Of a stretch of 64,000 bases of DNA, positions 37,524-46,824 are shown piece after piece. The notes under the pieces are model-generated. The model made no database searches, had not been told where the DNA came from, and saw only the letters and a list, made by a program, of their open reading frames with translations. This DNA comes from an uncultured Polaribacter sp. (GTDB lineage Bacteria; Bacteroidota; Bacteroidia; Flavobacteriales; Flavobacteriaceae), in the NCBI RefSeq assembly GCF_947496195.1, contig NZ_CANMBY010000002.1, positions 310,001-374,000 on the forward strand, read 5' to 3'. A program made the position numbers and the translations under genes. Each line of letters begins with the position of its first letter. Within the stretch, counting starts at the first letter, position 1.

Positions 37524-40500
37524 ATGATTCATTTCTTCGGAAACCAAAACAGCAAAGTATTTGCAGTTCAAGCAACAAAAGAATTTTCAAAAGATACTAT
37601 TTCAAAATTAACTTGGTTATTTGGCAATCAGCCAAAAATAAATGCAGCGTCTTTAGACGCTTTTTTTATTGGACCAAGAGCAGCAATGATAACTCCTTGG
37701 AGTACAAATGCGGTTGAAATAACTCAAAATATGGGAATTTCTGACATTATTAGAATTGAGGAATTTAATGCTGTATCAGAAAATTTTACAGATTTTGACC
37801 CAATGATTTCTGAAAAATTCAATGGCTTAAATCAAAATTCATTTACAATTGATATTACTCCAGAATCTATTTTAGAAATTGATGATATAGCAGCATACAA
37901 TATTAAAGAAGGGCTTTCTTTAAGTGATGAAGAAGTTACATATCTTGAAGGTGTAGCCAAAAAAATAGGAAGAAAATTAACAGACTCAGAAGTGTTTGGT
38001 TTTAGTCAAGTAAACTCAGAACACTGTCGTCATAAAATTTTTAATGGAACTTTTATTATTGATGGAGAAGAGCAACCTACTTCTTTATTTAAAATGATAA
38101 AAGAAACCTCTAAACAAAATCCTAATGACATTGTTTCTGCCTATAAAGACAATGTAGCTTTTATAAAAGGTCCAAAAGTGGAACAATTTGCTCCAAAAAC
38201 AGCTGATAAGCCAGACTTTTATGAAACTAAAGATTTCGAATCAGTAATTTCATTAAAAGCAGAAACACATAACTTCCCAACAACTGTAGAACCATTTAAT
38301 GGAGCTGCAACAGGTTCTGGAGGAGAGATTAGAGATAGACTTGCAGGTGGTAAAGGATCTTTACCATTAGCTGGAACTGCAGTATATATGACTTCTTATT
38401 CAAGATTAGAAGAAAATAGACCTTGGGAGCAAAAATTCGAAGCAAGAAAATGGTTGTATCAAACTCCAATGGATATTTTAATCAAAGCTTCAAATGGTGC
38501 ATCAGATTTTGGAAATAAATTTGGGCAACCTTTAATTAGTGGTTCTGTGTTAACTTTTGAGCACGAAGAAAATCCAGCTTCAAGCAATGCAAAAGCAAGA
38601 AAACTTGGTTTTGACAAAGTTATTATGCAAGCTGGAGGAATTGGTTATGGAAAAGCAGAACAAGCCATAAAAGACACACCTAAAGAAGGTGATAAAATTG
38701 TAATTCTTGGTGGTGAAAACTACAGAATTGGAATGGGTGGTGCTGCTGTATCCTCTGCAGATACTGGAGAATTTTCTTCAGGAATCGAATTAAATGCTGT
38801 ACAACGTTCTAACCCAGAAATGCAAAAACGTGCTGCAAATGCAGTTCGTGGAATGGTAGAAAGTGATGAAAACTTTATTGTTTCTATTCACGATCATGGT
38901 GCAGGTGGCCATTTAAATTGTTTGTCAGAATTAGTTGAAGATACAGGTGGTAAGATAGATTTAGACAAATTACCTGTTGGTGATCCTACTCTATCAGCTA
39001 AAGAGATTATTGGTAACGAATCTCAAGAAAGAATGGGATTAGTTATCGCTGAAAAGCATACAGAAACTTTACAAAAAATTGCAGAACGTGAGCGTTCTCC
39101 AATGTATACTGTTGGTGATGTTACTGGTGATGATCGTTTTACTTTTGAATCTAAAACCAATGGTGCAAAACCAATGGATTTAGCTATGGAAGATATGTTT
39201 GGTTCTTCACCAAAAACCATTATGACAGATAAAACTGTTGAAAGAAAATACAAAAACCCACGTTATAAAAGTAAAAATTTACAAATCTACTTAGAACAAG
39301 TTTTACAATTAGAAGCTGTAGCTTGTAAAGATTGGCTTACAAATAAAGTGGATAGATGTGTAGGTGGTAAAGTGGCTAAACAACAATGTGTTGGTTCTTT
39401 ACAATTACCATTAAATAATGTAGGTGTAATGGCTTTAGATTATAATGGAAAAGAAGGTATTGCTACTTCAATTGGGCACTCTCCTATTTCAGGATTAATT
39501 CATCCAGAAGCTGGAAGTAGAAATTCGATTACAGAAGCCTTAACGAATATTATTTGGGCACCATTAAAAGATAATTTACAAAGTGTTTCTTTATCTGCAA
39601 ATTGGATGTGGCCTTGTAAAAATGAAGGTGAAGATGCTCGTTTATTTAAAGCAGTAAAAGCTGTTTCAGAATTTGCAATTGATTTAGGCATTAACGTTCC
39701 TACAGGTAAAGATTCTTTATCTATGAAGCAAAAATATCCTGATGGTGATGTGATTTCTCCTGGTACAGTTATTATTTCTGCTGCTGCTAATTGTAATGAT
39801 ATCAATAAAGTTGTAGAACCTGTTTTACAAATTGATGGAGGTAATATTTATTATATAAATATTTCTCAAGACGAATTTAAATTAGGAGGTAGTTCTTTTA
39901 ATCAAATACTAAATACAATTGGTAATGAAGCTCCAGATGTAAAAAATTCATCCTATGTAAAAACTGTTTTTAATACCATTCAGCAATTAATTAAAGATGA
40001 TAAAATTACAGCTGGTCATGATGTTGCTTCTGGAGGATTAATTACTACTTTATTAGAAATGTGTTTTGCTGATGTTAATTTAGGAGCAGATTTTGATATA
40101 TCTTCTTTAAATGAAAGTGATTCTATAAAAGTGCTTTTTGCTGAAAACTCAGGTATTGTTTTTCAAGCAGATAGTTCTGTTGAAGGTGAGTTATCCAAAT
40201 ATAATATTGAGTTTCACACTATTGGAACTGCAAATAATTCTGGTAAGGTAACTATTAAAAACAATGAAGAAATTTTTAATTTTAGTGTTACTGAAGTTAG
40301 GGATGTATGGTATAAAACTTCTTATTTATTAGACAATAAACAAACTGCTAATAATTTAGCTAAAGAAAGATTTGATAATTATAAAAATCAGCCTTTAACT
40401 TATAAATTCCCAGCACATTTTACAGGTAAATTACCTTCAAAAAATACTATAAGACCTAAGGCAGCCATCATTAGAGAAAAAGGTTCTAACTCAGAGCGTG

Positions 40501-41195
40501 AAATGGCAAACGCAATGTATTTGGCTGGATTTGATGTGAAAGATGTACATATGACAGATTTAATATCTGGTCGTGAAACTTTAGAAGATATACAATTTAT
40601 AGGTGCTGTTGGTGGATTTTCTAACTCAGATGTTTTAGGTTCTGCAAAAGGATGGGCAGGCGCTTTTAAATACAATGAAAAGGCTAATGCTGCTTTAAAA
40701 AAGTTTTTTGAAAGAGAAGATACTTTATCTGTAGGTATTTGTAATGGTTGTCAACTTTTTATGGAATTAGAGTTGATAAATCCAGAACATAAAGTTCATG
40801 GAAAAATGCATCATAACAATTCTAATAAACACGAAAGTTCTTTTACATCTGTAAAAATTCAGGAAAATAATTCTGTTATGTTATCTACTTTAGCAGGCAC
40901 AGAATTGGGGGTTTGGATTTCTCATGGAGAAGGTAAATTTAATTTACCAGAGGCAGAAGACAACTATCATATTGTTGCTAAATATGGCTATGAAGGTTAT
41001 CCAAATAATCCTAATGGCTCTGATTATAATACTGCTATGATGTGTGATAAAACAGGTCGTCATTTAGTAACAATGCCACATATAGAACGTTCTACTTTTC
41101 AATGGAACTGGGCTAACTATCCAAAAGGTAGGAAAGACGAAGTAACACCATGGTTAGAGGCTTTTGTAAATGCTAGAAAATGGATTGAGAATTAA
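37524..41195 (+). CDS. purL: Phosphoribosylformylglycinamidine synthase, large single-chain form
   Basis: Fourth step of purine synthesis: FGAR + glutamine + ATP to FGAM. At 1223 residues it is the fused (proteobacterial-type) PurL, with an N-terminal PurS-like part, linker (GFSQVNSEHCRHKIF), two synthase half-domains (KAETHNFPTTVEPFNGAATGSGG; DHGAGGHLNCLSELVED; PTGKDSLSMKQ) and a C-terminal glutamine amidotransferase with the nucleophile in GICNGCQLFMEL and the HIERSTFQWNWANYP block. No separate purS or purQ is needed. It stands alone between the peroxidase and the AraC regulator. Confidence 0.97.
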   Translation: MIHFFGNQNSKVFAVQATKEFSKDTISKLTWLFGNQPKINAASLDAFFIGPRAAMITPWSTNAVEITQNMGISDIIRIEEFNAVSENFTDFDPMISEKFNGLNQNSFTIDITPESILEIDDIAAYNIKEGLSLSDEEVTYLEGVAKKIGRKLTDSEVFGFSQVNSEHCRHKIFNGTFIIDGEEQPTSLFKMIKETSKQNPNDIVSAYKDNVAFIKGPKVEQFAPKTADKPDFYETKDFESVISLKAETHNFPTTVEPFNGAATGSGGEIRDRLAGGKGSLPLAGTAVYMTSYSRLEENRPWEQKFEARKWLYQTPMDILIKASNGASDFGNKFGQPLISGSVLTFEHEENPASSNAKARKLGFDKVIMQAGGIGYGKAEQAIKDTPKEGDKIVILGGENYRIGMGGAAVSSADTGEFSSGIELNAVQRSNPEMQKRAANAVRGMVESDENFIVSIHDHGAGGHLNCLSELVEDTGGKIDLDKLPVGDPTLSAKEIIGNESQERMGLVIAEKHTETLQKIAERERSPMYTVGDVTGDDRFTFESKTNGAKPMDLAMEDMFGSSPKTIMTDKTVERKYKNPRYKSKNLQIYLEQVLQLEAVACKDWLTNKVDRCVGGKVAKQQCVGSLQLPLNNVGVMALDYNGKEGIATSIGHSPISGLIHPEAGSRNSITEALTNIIWAPLKDNLQSVSLSANWMWPCKNEGEDARLFKAVKAVSEFAIDLGINVPTGKDSLSMKQKYPDGDVISPGTVIISAAANCNDINKVVEPVLQIDGGNIYYINISQDEFKLGGSSFNQILNTIGNEAPDVKNSSYVKTVFNTIQQLIKDDKITAGHDVASGGLITTLLEMCFADVNLGADFDISSLNESDSIKVLFAENSGIVFQADSSVEGELSKYNIEFHTIGTANNSGKVTIKNNEEIFNFSVTEVRDVWYKTSYLLDNKQTANNLAKERFDNYKNQPLTYKFPAHFTGKLPSKNTIRPKAAIIREKGSNSEREMANAMYLAGFDVKDVHMTDLISGRETLEDIQFIGAVGGFSNSDVLGSAKGWAGAFKYNEKANAALKKFFEREDTLSVGICNGCQLFMELELINPEHKVHGKMHHNNSNKHESSFTSVKIQENNSVMLSTLAGTELGVWISHGEGKFNLPEAEDNYHIVAKYGYEGYPNNPNGSDYNTAMMCDKTGRHLVTMPHIERSTFQWNWANYPKGRKDEVTPWLEAFVNARKWIEN

Positions 41196-41250
41196 GCTCA
41201 TCTAAAGAAAAGTGTTATTCATCTAAGCTTTTTGGTCTTTTACTTTTAGA

Positions 41251-41283
41251 TTAATCGATTAAAACGAAATTTATTTAATTTCG
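41251..41283. promoter_or_regulatory. Palindromes in front of the AraC-family gene (possible operator)
   Basis: A perfect 12-base palindrome TTAATCGATTAA (41251-41262) is followed at once by CGAAATT / AATTTCG (41265-41271 and 41277-41283). The last bases read TAATTTCG, a near match to the -7 element, 14 bases before the ATG at 41298. Position and symmetry suggest an operator, possibly autoregulatory; this is inference. Confidence 0.4.
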
Positions 41284-41297
41284 ACAAAATTGATTGA

Positions 41298-42104
41298 ATG
41301 AATCTTACATATTTTGATGTAAAAGAAACTTCTCATTTAGTAGAAGAATTTTATCACATTTCTTACACTAAAGAAAAAACACCTTTAAAAACAACTATGA
41401 TACCTTATGGGGTTTCTGGTTTAACATATATTTTTGGAAAAGGGCAAAAAACATTAAATAATAATGTTGAAACCAAATTAGAAAATTTAGTTATTAATGG
41501 TCAGTTCACTAAATCTTATGATTTTATTGTAGACGAACCAGGCTTCTCTATAGGTGTAAACTTTAAACCAACAACTCTACACAAAATAACAAATGCAGAT
41601 TTGTCGACATTTACTAATAAAAATAGCTCTTTTAAAATTTTAAATGAACAATTATCAACCAATCTTGAAAAGATATTTTTAACCTATAAAGAAGATAAAA
41701 ATCTACTCTTTTCTAAATTAGAAGAATTATTCTTAACGTTAAAATTGGCAAACAATAAAAAAATAGAAATTGTAGACGAAACACTAGAAATGATAAAAGA
41801 AGAAGAAGGATTATTAAGTGTAAACGATCTACTAAAAAAAGTTCCTTTTAGCCAAAAAACATTAGAAAATAATTTTAAAAAAATGGTTGGATTAACACCT
41901 TCTAAATATATCCGAATTCAAAGATTCTTAAATCTTATGAAAAAATATGAAAACAATACAATAGACTTTAAAGATTTAATTTATATGTATAATTATTATG
42001 ATGAGTCTCACTTTGCTAAAGACTTTAAGTCTTTCACTTCTAAATTACCTAAAGATTATTTTACAGAAGACTTTTCTATAATGAAAGAAGCTTTCAAAAA
42101 ATAA
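41298..42104 (+). CDS. AraC-family transcriptional regulator
   Basis: 268 residues. The N-terminal part (about 1-150) resembles the DUF6597/AraC-type ligand domain of flavobacterial regulators (YGVSGLTYIFGKG, then FSIGVNFKPTTLHKI). The C-terminal AraC DNA-binding domain (about 165-260) has two helix-turn-helix units: SVNDLLKKVPFSQKTLENNF with a GLTPSKYIRIQRFL linker, then the second around YYDESHFAKDFKSFTSKLPKDYF. Inducer and targets unknown. Palindromes lie just upstream, and the candidate small RNA is immediately downstream. Confidence 0.88.
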   Translation: MNLTYFDVKETSHLVEEFYHISYTKEKTPLKTTMIPYGVSGLTYIFGKGQKTLNNNVETKLENLVINGQFTKSYDFIVDEPGFSIGVNFKPTTLHKITNADLSTFTNKNSSFKILNEQLSTNLEKIFLTYKEDKNLLFSKLEELFLTLKLANNKKIEIVDETLEMIKEEEGLLSVNDLLKKVPFSQKTLENNFKKMVGLTPSKYIRIQRFLNLMKKYENNTIDFKDLIYMYNYYDESHFAKDFKSFTSKLPKDYFTEDFSIMKEAFKK

Positions 42105-42144
42105 AAAATACGAAAATTTACAAAAATATAATTTCAAATAATTT

Positions 42145-42233
42145 TAAATTTACGTGTAAGTTATCAAATAGTTTTGGGGGAAACTATAATTGATATATGA
42201 AGAGTTGGTTTTTAAAACCAACTCTTTTTTTTT
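42145..42233 (+). ncRNA. Candidate small RNA: G-rich-loop hairpin plus intrinsic terminator
   Basis: A -7-like TAAATTTA (42145-42152) is followed by a hairpin whose lower stem is TATCAA / TTGATA (42162-42167, 42190-42195) and upper stem ATAGTTT / AAACTAT (42168-42174, 42181-42187), with a two-base bulge and a TGGGGG loop. Six bases later comes a strong terminator: AGAGTTGGTTTT and its complement (42201-42212, 42214-42225) then nine T. The predicted transcript of about 75 nucleotides contains no open frame. It lies 40-130 bases after the AraC gene and before an independent gene. Structure is read from sequence; transcription and function are inference, and it could instead be the AraC 3' end. 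Confidence 0.5.
42201..42233 (+). terminator. Intrinsic terminator of the AraC gene / candidate small RNA
   Basis: Twelve-base perfect arms (42201-42212 and 42214-42225) followed by nine T. Confidence 0.9.
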
Positions 42234-42296
42234 GCAAAAGTGTCACATTAGAAGTTTCTTTTTGTCTTTAAATAAAAGAATTAAAAATAATATAAC

Positions 42297-43079
42297 ATGA
42301 AACTAAAAATTACTTTAATAATTTGCTTTTTAACTACCACAGTTTTTTTAGCTCAAAAAACAGTAAATGCTTCAGATATTTTAAATGATATTAAAGCAGG
42401 AAAATCTATTACTTATAAGAATGCAAAAATTGTGGGTATATTAGATTTTACTTATATGGATGAAGCAATGCAAAAACTACCAAAGAAGAGAAAAAATAGT
42501 TGGTGGGGTAACAACAATACTAATGAAATTAAAAAACTAATAGAGGTAGGTGTGTCTTTTGAAAACTGTACATTCGAAGATGACGTTTTAGCCTACATCC
42601 CAGATGAAGATTCAGGATATACTTTTACTGCAAGTTTTGAAGATATTGTAATTTTTAAGAACTGTAATTTCGAAAGAAAAGCTATGTTTAAGTACTCTCG
42701 TTTTGAAAGAGATTCAGACTTTTCTGGGTCTACTTTTAATGATGATAGCACATTTAAATATGCAAAATTTGATAGAGATATTAGTTTTGCTAACACTAAA
42801 TTTGTAGAAGTAGCAACATTTAAATATTCTAAATTTAGAAATAATGTAAGTTTTGCAAATTCAGTTTTTGAAGATTCAGCAATATTTAAATACACTCAAT
42901 TTAATGATGGAGTTTCTTTTAGAAACACAGATTTTCAAGAAGATTTAAATATTAAATATATGAACGTTTCTGGTGAATTTGATATCACAAAAATGAAAGT
43001 AGGTTATGATGTTGACTCAAAGTACACTAAAATAAATGGTAAGAGTTTTAATAAATATTTACTTTCAAGTAAAAATTAA
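42297..43079 (+). CDS. Secreted pentapeptide-like repeat protein with an 11-residue period
   Basis: 260 residues with a signal peptide (1-20, ending VFLAQ). From about residue 85 aromatic residues recur with alternating spacings of five and six (FKYSRF, six on to F, then five), giving units of 22 residues that start FKYS, FKYA, FKYS, FKYT. This suggests a right-handed beta-helix built on 11-residue half-turns rather than the uniform five-residue pentapeptide coil. The N-terminal part (SDILNDIKAGKSITYKNAKIVG) resembles the cap of similar Bacteroidetes proteins. Periplasmic or surface location; function unknown. A terminator follows. Confidence 0.8.
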   Translation: MKLKITLIICFLTTTVFLAQKTVNASDILNDIKAGKSITYKNAKIVGILDFTYMDEAMQKLPKKRKNSWWGNNNTNEIKKLIEVGVSFENCTFEDDVLAYIPDEDSGYTFTASFEDIVIFKNCNFERKAMFKYSRFERDSDFSGSTFNDDSTFKYAKFDRDISFANTKFVEVATFKYSKFRNNVSFANSVFEDSAIFKYTQFNDGVSFRNTDFQEDLNIKYMNVSGEFDITKMKVGYDVDSKYTKINGKSFNKYLLSSKN

Positions 43080-43103
43080 ATAAAGAATTATTTAAATAAA
43101 AAA

Positions 43104-43130
43104 GGGTGACTTTAAGTCATCCTTTTTTTT
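43104..43130 (+). terminator. Intrinsic terminator of the repeat protein gene
   Basis: GGGTGACT (43104-43111) and AGTCATCC (43115-43122) with one G-U pair, then eight T. Confidence 0.85.
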
Positions 43131-43169
43131 ATGATCAAAATTTGTAAATTGTAGACAAATAAATTACTT

Positions 43170-44933
43170 ATGTCTAATACTATCTCTAGAATATTTGATT
43201 TTGCTAATTATCAATTAGAAAATTATGCTCAAGAAAAATGTCTTAATTATAAAGAAGGTAACGTTTGGAAATCTATCTCTACTCAACAATTTATTAAAGA
43301 TTCTAATAGAGTTAGTAGCTCATTGATAGAATTAGGGTTAAACCCAAATGATAAAATTGCTGTTATTTCTACAAACAATAATCCAAACTGGCATATTTTA
43401 GATATAGGTGTATTGCAAATAGGTGCTCAAAATGTTCCTCTATATGCTACACTATCTGCAAAAGATTATGCATATATTTTACATCATTCAGATGCTAAAT
43501 ATTGTTTTGTTTCTGATATAGATTTGTTTCAAAAAGTAAAATCTGTACAAAGTCAAACGAAACTATTAGGTGTATTTTTTTTAGAAGAAAACGATACAGA
43601 TTTTAAATGGAGTTCATTCTTAAAAATTGGAGATAATAAAGACAATAGTAAAGAAATTGATAAAAGAAAAAATGAAGTAAAGGCAGAAGATTTAGCAACA
43701 GTAATATATACATCTGGAACTACTGGTACTCCAAAAGGTGTTATGCTTTCTCATAAAAATATTGTATTTACAGTTTTTAAAACAGCAAAAAGATTAAACT
43801 TAGAGGGTAATAAAAACAGAATAATAAGCTATTTACCAATATCTCACATTTTTGAAAGAACAGCTTCTTATTATAATTTATATAAAGGATTTGAAATTTA
43901 TTTTGCAGAAAGTATCGAAAAAATTGGAGATAATATTAGAGAAGTAAAACCAAATTATTTAGCTGTTGTTCCAAGGCTATTAGAAAAAATATTTGACAAA
44001 ATTGTAGATAAAGCAAATCAATTATCTGGTGTAAAAAAAGGATTATTTTTCTGGGCTTTAGAATTAGGAGAAAAATATGAGGCTTATCACAAAAATGGTA
44101 AACTTTATGATATAAAACTTAATATAGCACGTAAACTAATCTTTTCTAAATGGCAAGAAGCTTTAGGTGGTCATCTAAAATTTATGGTTTCTGGTAGTGC
44201 TCCTCTTCAACCAAAATTAATTAGAGTTTTTACAGCTGCAGGTATAGATATATTTGAAGGTTATGGAATGACAGAGTCTTCTCCTGGTGGAACACTTAAT
44301 GACATCAGAAATAGTGGTTTAAAAATTGGTTCTGTAGGTAAACCTTTAGAAGGTATAGAAGTAAAAATTGCAGAAGATGGTGAAATCTTAATGAAAGGTG
44401 ATAATGTAATGATGGGATATTATAAAAATGAAGAGCTTACCAAAAAAACAATTATTAATAACTATTTACATACAGGTGATATTGGTGAGTTAGATAAAGA
44501 TGGTTTTTTATTTATTACAGATAGAAAAAAAGAAATTTTTAAAACATCTGGAGGAAAATACATTGCACCAGCAGCATTAGAAAGCGATTTAAAACAATCA
44601 CGTTTTATAGAACAAGTAATGGTTATTGGTGAAGGACAAAAAATGCCTGCAGCTTTAATTCAACCAAACTTTGAATTTTTAAAAGACTGGGCTAAAATTA
44701 AAGGATATGAAGTAAAAGATTTTAGTACAGATGAAAGAGTCATCAAAAGAATTGAAAAAGAAGTGAGTTTTTATAACCAAAATTTCGGAAAATGGGAACA
44801 AATCAAAAAGTTTGAAATTACTCCTGAAGAATGGACTATAGAAGATGGCTTACTAACGCCAACAATGAAAATGAAAAGAAAAGCAATAAAAGAAAAATAC
44901 AATAATTTATACGATAAAATATACAATTCGTAA
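43170..44933 (+). CDS. AMP-forming long-chain acyl-CoA ligase, copy 1
   Basis: 587 residues of the FAA1-like branch of the ANL superfamily, activating fatty acids to acyl-CoA via an acyl-adenylate. The ATP P-loop YTSGTTGTPKGVMLSH is at about 183-198, the acyl-binding/A5 region reads FEGYGMTESSPGG, and HTGDIGELDKDGFLFITDRKKE with the later GGKYIAPAALES form the hinge and C-terminal lid. The substrate chain length cannot be told. The next gene is a full-length paralogue with a very similar start (ISRIFDFANYQLENY against ITRLFDFPYYQLETY), a tandem duplication. Confidence 0.93.
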   Translation: MSNTISRIFDFANYQLENYAQEKCLNYKEGNVWKSISTQQFIKDSNRVSSSLIELGLNPNDKIAVISTNNNPNWHILDIGVLQIGAQNVPLYATLSAKDYAYILHHSDAKYCFVSDIDLFQKVKSVQSQTKLLGVFFLEENDTDFKWSSFLKIGDNKDNSKEIDKRKNEVKAEDLATVIYTSGTTGTPKGVMLSHKNIVFTVFKTAKRLNLEGNKNRIISYLPISHIFERTASYYNLYKGFEIYFAESIEKIGDNIREVKPNYLAVVPRLLEKIFDKIVDKANQLSGVKKGLFFWALELGEKYEAYHKNGKLYDIKLNIARKLIFSKWQEALGGHLKFMVSGSAPLQPKLIRVFTAAGIDIFEGYGMTESSPGGTLNDIRNSGLKIGSVGKPLEGIEVKIAEDGEILMKGDNVMMGYYKNEELTKKTIINNYLHTGDIGELDKDGFLFITDRKKEIFKTSGGKYIAPAALESDLKQSRFIEQVMVIGEGQKMPAALIQPNFEFLKDWAKIKGYEVKDFSTDERVIKRIEKEVSFYNQNFGKWEQIKKFEITPEEWTIEDGLLTPTMKMKRKAIKEKYNNLYDKIYNS

Positions 44934-45007
44934 TATAAAAGTACTTTAAATGAGTATTTGTGAAATCAAGGGTTTTTTACTATTTTGCATTATATAAAAT
45001 AGAATGT

Positions 45008-46780
45008 ATGCCAATCGAAATTACAAGGTTATTTGATTTTCCTTATTACCAATTAGAAACATATAATTTAAAGAGAGCTTTCTCTACTAAATACAATGGA
45101 AAATGGGAAACCATTTCTACTCAAGAATATATAGATAAAGCCAATCAATTAAGTAGAGGCTTACTAAAATTAGGGGTACAACCAAATGAAAAAATAGCAA
45201 TAATTTCAACAACAAATAGAACTGAATGGAATATTTGTGATATTGGTGTTTTACAAACTGGTGCACAAACTGTACCTATTTACCCAACAATTTCTAAAGA
45301 AGATTATGAATATATTTTAAATCATTCAGAATCTTCTTACTGTATTGTTTCTGATATAACCATTATCGAAAAATTAAATCAAATTAAAGGTAATACCAAA
45401 TTAAAGGGTGTTTTTACATTCGATGAAATAAAGGGAGAGAAAAACTATACAGAAATTTTAGAACTTGGTAAAAGTGATGAAAATCAAAAAGAGGTAGAAG
45501 CTAGAAAAGAAGCTATTAAACCATCTGATTTAGCAACAATTATTTATACTTCTGGAACTACTGGTAGACCAAAAGGAGTTATGCTTTCTCATCATAATAT
45601 TGTTAGTAATGTAATTTCTTCTAAAAAAAGAGTTCCATTAGATTATGGTAATTCTAAAGCGTTAAGTTTTTTACCAGTTTGTCATATTTTTGAAAGAATG
45701 ATTTTATATCTATATCAATATTGTGGTGTAGATATTTATTTTGCAGAATCTATTGAAAAGCTTACAGAAAATGCACAAGAGGTAAAACCTGAGGTGATGA
45801 CAGCTGTACCTCGTTTGTATGAAAAAATATATGATAAAATCATTTTAAAAGGAGAAGATTTATCTGGTATAAAAAAGAAACTATTCTTTTGGGCTGTAAA
45901 CTTAGGCTTAAAATACGAACCTTATGGAGCTAATGGTTGGTGGTATGAAAAACAACTTGGTTTAGCTCGCAAGCTAATTTTTTCTAAATGGCAAGCTGCT
46001 TTAGGTGGTGAGTTAAAATTAATGGTATCTGGTAGTGCAGCTTTACAACCTAGACTAACAAGAATTTTTGCAGCAGCTGGAATGCCAATTATGGAAGGTT
46101 ATGGTCTTACAGAAACATCACCAGTAATATCTGTTAATGACCAAAATGATGGTAATTTTAGAGTTGGCACTGTTGGTAAAGTAATTGAAAATGTAGAAGT
46201 TAAGTTTGGTGAAGATGGTGAACTAATGGTTAAAGGACCAAATGTAATGCAAGGCTATTATAAAGATCCTGAAAAAACTGCCTCTGTAATGAAAGATGGA
46301 TTTTTCTGTACAGGTGATAAAGGTGAATTTGATAAAGATGGCTTCTTAAAAATTACTGGTAGAACTAAAGAGATGTTTAAAACTTCTGGTGGTAAATATG
46401 TTGTACCACCATTATTAGAAGGTCAATTAAAACAATCTCTTTTTATAGAACAAGTTATGGTTGTTGGTGAAGGAGAAAAAATGCCTGCTGCAATTATTCA
46501 AACAAACTTTGAATATTTAAGAGATTGGGCAAAAGACAATGAAATTAACTTTTCTTCTAATGAAGATCTAGTATCAAACCAAAAGGTTATAGATGCTATT
46601 CAAAAAGAAGTTGATGAATGTAACTGCCATTTTGGAAAATGGGAACAAATAAAACGTTTTGAACTCACACCAGACGAATGGACTATTGATGGTGGACATT
46701 TAACACCAACTATGAAAATGAAAAGAGCCGTAATTAAAAAAATATATCAAAATTTATATGATAAAATTTATAGACAATAA
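45008..46780 (+). CDS. AMP-forming long-chain acyl-CoA ligase, copy 2
   Basis: 590 residues from the ATG at 45008, chosen because it aligns with the start of copy 1; a GTG at 44960 would only add an unrelated 16-residue extension. Same motifs as copy 1: YTSGTTGRPKGVMLSHHN, MEGYGLTETSPVIS, CTGDKGEFDKDGFLKITGRTKEMFKTSGGKYV. The A5 motif here ends SPVIS, the more usual form, where copy 1 has SPGGT, so substrate preference may differ. Seventy-four bases separate the two genes and no terminator is seen between them, suggesting cotranscription. Confidence 0.93.
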   Translation: MPIEITRLFDFPYYQLETYNLKRAFSTKYNGKWETISTQEYIDKANQLSRGLLKLGVQPNEKIAIISTTNRTEWNICDIGVLQTGAQTVPIYPTISKEDYEYILNHSESSYCIVSDITIIEKLNQIKGNTKLKGVFTFDEIKGEKNYTEILELGKSDENQKEVEARKEAIKPSDLATIIYTSGTTGRPKGVMLSHHNIVSNVISSKKRVPLDYGNSKALSFLPVCHIFERMILYLYQYCGVDIYFAESIEKLTENAQEVKPEVMTAVPRLYEKIYDKIILKGEDLSGIKKKLFFWAVNLGLKYEPYGANGWWYEKQLGLARKLIFSKWQAALGGELKLMVSGSAALQPRLTRIFAAAGMPIMEGYGLTETSPVISVNDQNDGNFRVGTVGKVIENVEVKFGEDGELMVKGPNVMQGYYKDPEKTASVMKDGFFCTGDKGEFDKDGFLKITGRTKEMFKTSGGKYVVPPLLEGQLKQSLFIEQVMVVGEGEKMPAAIIQTNFEYLRDWAKDNEINFSSNEDLVSNQKVIDAIQKEVDECNCHFGKWEQIKRFELTPDEWTIDGGHLTPTMKMKRAVIKKIYQNLYDKIYRQ

Positions 46781-46824
46781 TAGCTAAGAAGAAAAAAATA
46801 TTGATGTTAATATAAAACTAGAAT

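Noticed and set aside
39023-40675. Minus-strand open frames inside purL
   Set aside because: purL is intact across this region and the antisense frames lack any recognisable domain.
44960-45007. GTG start at 44960 for the second acyl-CoA ligase
   Set aside because: The extra 16 residues have no counterpart in the paralogue, and ATG at 45008 aligns with its start.
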